In this document: positions 4,858 through 8,097 of the stretch, one piece after another
Layout: each line of letters starts with the position of its first letter
Numbering within the stretch: the first letter of the stretch is position 1
NCBI GenBank assembly: GCA_022572285.1
Contig: JACZWF010000064.1
Location: 1 to 8,097 of the forward strand
Length of the DNA: 8,097 bases
Origin: Nitrososphaerota archaeon
Lineage (GTDB): Archaea; Thermoproteota; Nitrososphaeria; Nitrososphaerales; UBA57
Direction of reading: 5' to 3'
Program-made: the position numbers and the translations under genes
The notes under the pieces: model-generated
Seen by the model: the letters and a program-made list of their open reading frames with translations, nothing else
Databases searched by the model: none
Told to the model about the DNA's origin: nothing

Positions 4858-6117
4858 CTGACGATACCAATCCTAGACTTTAAGGCAAGAGTCGTATACA
4901 ACAGCAGAGGGGATGAGAGTATTGAGGTTGAAACTTCTGTAGAAGGCGGTCATGGAAGAGCGTCATCCCCCTCAGGAGCTAGTGTCGGCAAGTATGAGGC
5001 GGTCAGTTTTTCTGATGGGAATGCTTCTAGAACCTTAGAAAAGATTAAGGGGTACAAGAACAAACTCGTCGGACTTGATGCTTCAGATCCCTATGCGCTG
5101 ATGCACGCTCTAAGGGAGATTGATGGGACTCCTAATTACTCCAGAATAGGAGGCTCAGTAGCTTACTCACTCTCCATCGCCTCAGCTGAGGCTGCCTCAA
5201 ACGCCCTAAACATCCCTCTCTATCAGCTACTCCTGAATGGTGAAGAAGCCAGAATGCCTGTACCGCTCGGGAACGTTATCGGCGGAGGAAAACACGCAGG
5301 AGAGGGATCTCCTGACATACAGGAATTTCTTTCATATCCGAGAGGTGCGAAATCTATTGCAGATGGAATTAGGGCAAATATTCAAGTGCATAAACGAGTA
5401 AGAGAGATCCTTCAAGAGAGAGATCCGAGATTCTCGGGTGGGAAAGGAGATGAAGGGGCTTGGGCACCAAATACATCAACTGAAGGAGCTCTAGAGGTAA
5501 TCTCAGAAGCAATAGGAGCCGTGACCGATGAGGTGGGATTCGAGATTCGCATAGGTTTGGACGTGGCATCAACGTCTTTGTGGAATCCAAGAGAGAAGAT
5601 CTACACTTATTCAAGAGAGGGAGGAAAGAAAAGATCAACTGAAGAACAAATTCAATTTGTTTTGGACTTGATAGATGAGTACAAGATCTACTATGTTGAG
5701 GACCCTCTTCACGAGGAGGCATTTGACGACACACACGAATTAACCACTCGGGTAAATCGATGCCTTATAGTGGGCGATGATCTCTTCGTCACCAATCGGA
5801 GGATACTTGAACACGGCGTCAATATTGGCGCGGGGAATGGAGTGATACTGAAGGTCAATCAAGCTGGTGCCCTCGGCGATGCCTTGGAGTTTTCCGAATT
5901 AGCCAAGAAACATAGATATCAGATCATAGCATCCCATAGATCGGGAGATACCGTAGACGCTAACCTCGCTCACATAGCAATAGGTACTGGAGCATTGATG
6001 ATCAAAAGCGGTGTTGTCGGAGGCGAGAGGATTGCGAAGTTGAACGAACTCCTCCGAATTGAGGAATTCAAATTTATAAACGACGGAGAGTCGATGCCTC
6101 TAGCTAAAGATCGGTGA
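4858..6117 (+). CDS. eno: Enolase, start codon uncertain (CTG or frameshifted)
   Basis: Enolase interconverts 2-phosphoglycerate and phosphoenolpyruvate in glycolysis and gluconeogenesis. Counting from CTG 4858 it has 419 residues, the usual length. Visible in order: ARVVYNSRG (10-18), the substrate loop PSGASVG (38-44), PVPLGNVIGGGKHA (134-147), PDIQEF (152-157), KGDEGAWAPN (196-205, catalytic Glu), the metal ligands in GLDVAS (about D235), YVEDP (E281) and VGDDL (D307/D308), the catalytic Lys in LKVNQAG (about K332), SHRSGDT (360-366) and a C-terminal IKSG (K383). All active-site residues seem present. The first canonical start in this frame is ATG 5101 (residue 82), which would remove the NSRG and PSGAS segments, so that start cannot yield a normal enzyme. 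CTG 4858 gives a typical N-terminus and follows GGAGATGAGG by eight bases; a one-base indel in the A6 run is the alternative. Confidence 0.92.
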   Translation: MTIPILDFKARVVYNSRGDESIEVETSVEGGHGRASSPSGASVGKYEAVSFSDGNASRTLEKIKGYKNKLVGLDASDPYALMHALREIDGTPNYSRIGGSVAYSLSIASAEAASNALNIPLYQLLLNGEEARMPVPLGNVIGGGKHAGEGSPDIQEFLSYPRGAKSIADGIRANIQVHKRVREILQERDPRFSGGKGDEGAWAPNTSTEGALEVISEAIGAVTDEVGFEIRIGLDVASTSLWNPREKIYTYSREGGKKRSTEEQIQFVLDLIDEYKIYYVEDPLHEEAFDDTHELTTRVNRCLIVGDDLFVTNRRILEHGVNIGAGNGVILKVNQAGALGDALEFSELAKKHRYQIIASHRSGDTVDANLAHIAIGTGALMIKSGVVGGERIAKLNELLRIEEFKFINDGESMPLAKDR

Positions 6118-6128
6118 ATTAGACCAAG

Positions 6129-6794
6129 ATGTCTGGAAGGATTATAGATGACGACGTGGAAGACGAGGGTTCAGCAGAGCGACTTATTGCTTCACAGGTT
6201 TCAGAAAAGTCGCTTCTCTCTACTGGGATTCGTGTGGGGACACTGGTCAAGACAAAGTCTATGGCACAATTTATCAGCCGTACTAGGGGAGATGGTCTAC
6301 ACATCATAGATGTCGGAAAGACACTTTCACGGATTGAGACCGCCGGCAGATTCATATCTCGGGTTAATCTATCTCACGTTGTTGTTTACTCTTCTAGGGA
6401 GTACGGGATGACTCCGGTAGAGAAGTTTGCTGAACTTACAGGTGCAATTGCACTTACCGAAAGATTCATGCCCGGCACTTTCACAAACCCGCTTTATCCT
6501 AAACATATCGATCCTGATGTGGTTATCGTCACCGATCCTGCGATGGATGCTCAGGCCGTGGACGAGGCCTCGAAGATTGGTGTCCCAGTAGTAGCTGTCT
6601 GTGATACCGACAACTTGTGTGAGAACGTCGACTTCGTAATTCCTGCCAATAACAGGGGTAGGAGAGCTCTTGCGGCAGTAATGTGGCTGCTAGCGAGATC
6701 CATATTAGTTCAATCAGGCCTCTTGACCTTGGATCAACCTCTAAAGTACTCAATAGACGATTTCGAGACCAAACTAGTTGAAGAGACCCAATAG
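6129..6794 (+). CDS. rps2: 30S ribosomal protein S2 (uS2)
   Basis: 221 residues, normal for archaeal uS2, which binds late on the back of the 30S subunit near the mRNA exit. The family pattern is clear: LLSTGIRVGTLVKTKSM near 29-45, FISRTRGDGLHIIDVGKTL near 48-66, GRFMPGTFTNP-type segment (RFMPGTFTNPLYP), PDVVIVTDPAMDAQAVDEA, and NLCENVDFVIPANNRGRRA. The N-terminal MSGRIIDDDVEDEGSAERL is acidic, as in several archaeal homologues. ATG 6129 has GGTGA at 6113-6117, at the enolase stop, 11 bases upstream. The eno-rps2 order is conserved in archaea. Confidence 0.96.
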   Translation: MSGRIIDDDVEDEGSAERLIASQVSEKSLLSTGIRVGTLVKTKSMAQFISRTRGDGLHIIDVGKTLSRIETAGRFISRVNLSHVVVYSSREYGMTPVEKFAELTGAIALTERFMPGTFTNPLYPKHIDPDVVIVTDPAMDAQAVDEASKIGVPVVAVCDTDNLCENVDFVIPANNRGRRALAAVMWLLARSILVQSGLLTLDQPLKYSIDDFETKLVEETQ

Positions 6795-6802
6795 AACTTA
6801 TT

Positions 6803-6809
6803 GAGGAGG
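6803..6809 (+). promoter_or_regulatory. Strong ribosome binding site before the broken MEMO gene
   Basis: GAGGAGG lies five bases before TTG 6815 and twelve before GTG 6822. The better-spaced TTG opens a frame that ends at TAA 6887-6889 or nearby, seven bases out of register with the MEMO frame. The site probably belonged to the intact gene. Confidence 0.5.
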
Positions 6810-6814
6810 CATCC

Positions 6815-6862
6815 TTGAGAAGTGAGCACTCTCCTAGAATGCTTGTTGTGGCAGCGCGCTGC
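6815..6862 (+). other. Possible 5' remnant of the MEMO gene in another frame
   Basis: TTG 6815 follows a strong ribosome binding site and encodes MRSEHSPRMLVVAARCRV and a few more residues before a stop. Intact archaeal MEMO proteins begin with a segment like RxPAVAGxFYP; the stretch SPRMLVVAARC is a loose match. If so, this is the old start joined by a deletion to the second half of the gene in a different frame. The resemblance is weak. Confidence 0.3.
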
Positions 6863-7346
6863 CGAGTTATCGGCCTTACCCTTCATTAATCAGAATGATC
6901 TTTCTCACCGTGAAGAACATTCAATCGAGGTTCAACTGCCCTTTCTCCAATATCTGTACGACAAAGAAGTTAAGCTTCTACCAATAAGTATGCCACGACA
7001 GGACAAGGAGACTGCGGTAGAGCTGAGCGAAGCGATAGTAAGAATAAAAGGAAGGAGTATCATCATTGCCTCTTCTGACCTTACCCATTATGAACCACAT
7101 CATGCAGCGAACCTCAAGGATAACAAGCTAATCAAATACATTGAGAATCTTGAGATCGATCAATACTATCGAACCTTACGCGATGAACTGATCTCGGCCT
7201 GTGGTTATGGCCCGATCGCGGCAATTATGACTGGATGTAAGATCATGGGAGCAAAGGGAGGAAAGCTATTGAAATATGGAACTAGCGGTGATACCGGCGA
7301 AAACAAGGATTCTGTTGTAGGCTATGCTTCAATTTCTTTTACCTAG
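6822..7346 (+). CDS. MEMO-family protein (AmmeMemoRadiSam system protein B), N-terminal half missing
   Basis: 174 residues against about 270-290 for the family. What remains matches the C-terminal part of MEMO/AMMECR-neighbour proteins: SHREEHSIEVQLPFLQYL near 28-45, IIASSDLTHYE (81-91), ACGYGPIAAIM (126-136), a TSGD segment at 154-157, and the ending VVGYASISF. Cys127 corresponds to the metal-binding Cys of human MEMO1, but the two His ligands lie in the N-terminal half (HAGY and NHTG-like motifs), which is absent. Only 27 bp separate rps2 from the GTG start, so the missing 110 or so codons are not nearby. The first 14 or so residues do not look like MEMO. It is either a decayed gene, a minimal variant or a misassembly. 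Position between rps2 and mevalonate kinase is the conserved one for this family. Confidence 0.8.
   Translation: MSTLLECLLWQRAAELSALPFINQNDLSHREEHSIEVQLPFLQYLYDKEVKLLPISMPRQDKETAVELSEAIVRIKGRSIIIASSDLTHYEPHHAANLKDNKLIKYIENLEIDQYYRTLRDELISACGYGPIAAIMTGCKIMGAKGGKLLKYGTSGDTGENKDSVVGYASISFT
6850..6863. repeat. 14-bp perfect GC-rich palindrome at the MEMO junction
   Basis: GGCAGCGCGCTGCC is its own reverse complement. It lies where recognisable MEMO sequence begins (AELSALPF starts about here), i.e. at the inferred deletion junction. One palindrome this long is not surprising by chance in 8 kb (about 0.5 expected), but its position is suggestive. Confidence 0.6.
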
Positions 7347-7360
7347 CGACGTAGTAGATC

Positions 7361-8097
7361 ATGACTCTACATTCCACGGCATTCGGAGAAGCTCCGGGAA
7401 AGGTTATAATTACCGGTGAACATTTTGTCGTTCATGGATCTCTGGCTCTAGCTACCGCATTAGACAAAATTGTTAAAGTGGGAGCGAGAATCACTGAAAG
7501 TAACCATGAAGTAATATCGAAGACATCTGGGACTAGTTTCAAAATAAGAGATCCAGAGGCAAAAGGGACGTTCCCATCTCTAAAAACAATTGAGAGGACC
7601 TTATCATTCTTGGGGAGTAATGAGAGGGTAACCATCACAATTGAGTCAGAGATACCAAACGCTTCCGGCTTAGGTTCATCGAGCGCGGTAGCCGTAGCGA
7701 CCGTGGCTGCGATAATGAGGTTACACGGGAAGGATATTGATCGACAGATTCTATTCGATTTGGCGATGGAGGGGGAGATGGTCATTCACGGTAATCCTTC
7801 AGGAGTTGACGTTGCTGTCGCTATTTACGGAGGTACCATCTTGTTCAAGAGAGGGATGGTCCCCAAGATCCTTGAGCCCGATCCGCAGCTCGAGCTTGTA
7901 GTGGGTGTTAGTGGAATCAGGAGAAAGACGTCAAGGATGATTGAAATGTTCGCCAAAGTAAGGGCGGAGACACCTCACTATTTTGAGGCGATGGTAAGGT
8001 CGTCAGATAGCTTCACTCGAATTGCAGCAGAGGCGATCGAGTCCGGGAATATAGAGGATCTAGGAGCTGTTATGAATTTCTATAACTCAGTCCTCTC
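7361..8097 (+). CDS. mvk: Mevalonate kinase, 3' end beyond the window
   Basis: 245 codons are visible and the frame is still open at the right edge. Mevalonate kinase phosphorylates mevalonate with ATP, in the pathway to archaeal isoprenoid lipids. It is a GHMP kinase: motif 1 is APGKVIITGEHFVVHG (11-26, with the conserved Lys14 and Glu20), motif 2 the phosphate-binding loop PNASGLGSSSAVAVA (99-113), and HGNPSGVD (143-150) supplies the catalytic Asp150, with an acidic Glu a few residues before. GHMP motif 3 would lie past the edge. ATG 7361 starts right where the family begins and follows the MEMO stop by 14 bp, with no clear Shine-Dalgarno. The MEMO-mevalonate kinase pairing after rps2 is a known archaeal arrangement. 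Other GHMP kinases are possible but fit less well. Confidence 0.92.
   Translation, partial: MTLHSTAFGEAPGKVIITGEHFVVHGSLALATALDKIVKVGARITESNHEVISKTSGTSFKIRDPEAKGTFPSLKTIERTLSFLGSNERVTITIESEIPNASGLGSSSAVAVATVAAIMRLHGKDIDRQILFDLAMEGEMVIHGNPSGVDVAVAIYGGTILFKRGMVPKILEPDPQLELVVGVSGIRRKTSRMIEMFAKVRAETPHYFEAMVRSSDSFTRIAAEAIESGNIEDLGAVMNFYNSVL

Noticed and set aside
5369..5734. 121-residue minus-strand open frame inside eno
   Set aside because: Low-complexity shadow of the enolase coding sequence, Leu/Ser/Pro rich, no family match.
7384..7396. Inverted repeat CGGAG-AAG-CTCCG near the start of mevalonate kinase
   Set aside because: Inside the codons for the conserved GEAPGK motif, only 5-bp arms, most simply chance.
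7432..7785. 117-residue open frame on the minus strand
   Set aside because: Lies wholly antisense to the well-supported mevalonate kinase and resembles no family.

Overview
The window looks like a slice of an archaeal chromosome of moderate GC. The genes are archaeal in type: eL18, the RNA polymerase subunits RpoD and RpoN, archaeal-type S13, S4, S11, L13, S9 and S2, a MEMO-family protein and mevalonate kinase. RpoD lacks the iron-sulfur (D3) insertion of some Thermoproteota. The S-layer-like gene and the tailed S4 would suit a Nitrososphaeria or Bathyarchaeia-like lineage, but I cannot settle the lineage from sequence alone.

Layout. Positions 93-950 (+) hold a winged-helix protein fused to an S-layer-type domain. 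It converges, 16 bp apart, on a minus-strand ribosomal trio running rps13, rps4, rps11 (2465 down to 967). The interval 2466-2595 is a divergent promoter with two mirror-image TATA boxes. From it a plus-strand series begins: rpoD, rpl18e, rpl13, rps9, then rpoN, eno, rps2, a MEMO-family gene and mevalonate kinase, which runs off the right end. This is the well-known archaeal cluster, except that the S13-S4-S11 block is inverted relative to rpoD and rpoK is absent from its usual place after rpoN.

How the genes work together. The core is translation and transcription machinery: five small-subunit proteins, two large-subunit proteins and two RNA polymerase assembly subunits. Enolase (glycolysis/gluconeogenesis), MEMO and mevalonate kinase (isoprenoid lipid synthesis) follow as conserved passengers. 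Spacings are tight: stop codons abut or overlap the next start, and TTG and GTG starts are common.

The main surprises are at gene 5' ends. The first codons of rpoD are broken by what looks like an extra copy of a 4-bp tandem repeat. The enolase frame has no ATG, GTG or TTG for its first 81 codons. The MEMO gene has lost its whole N-terminal half, next to a 14-bp GC-rich perfect palindrome. These may be assembly errors, unusual initiation or real mutations. I see no mobile element, CRISPR array, tRNA or rRNA gene, and no strong case for a wholly new system.
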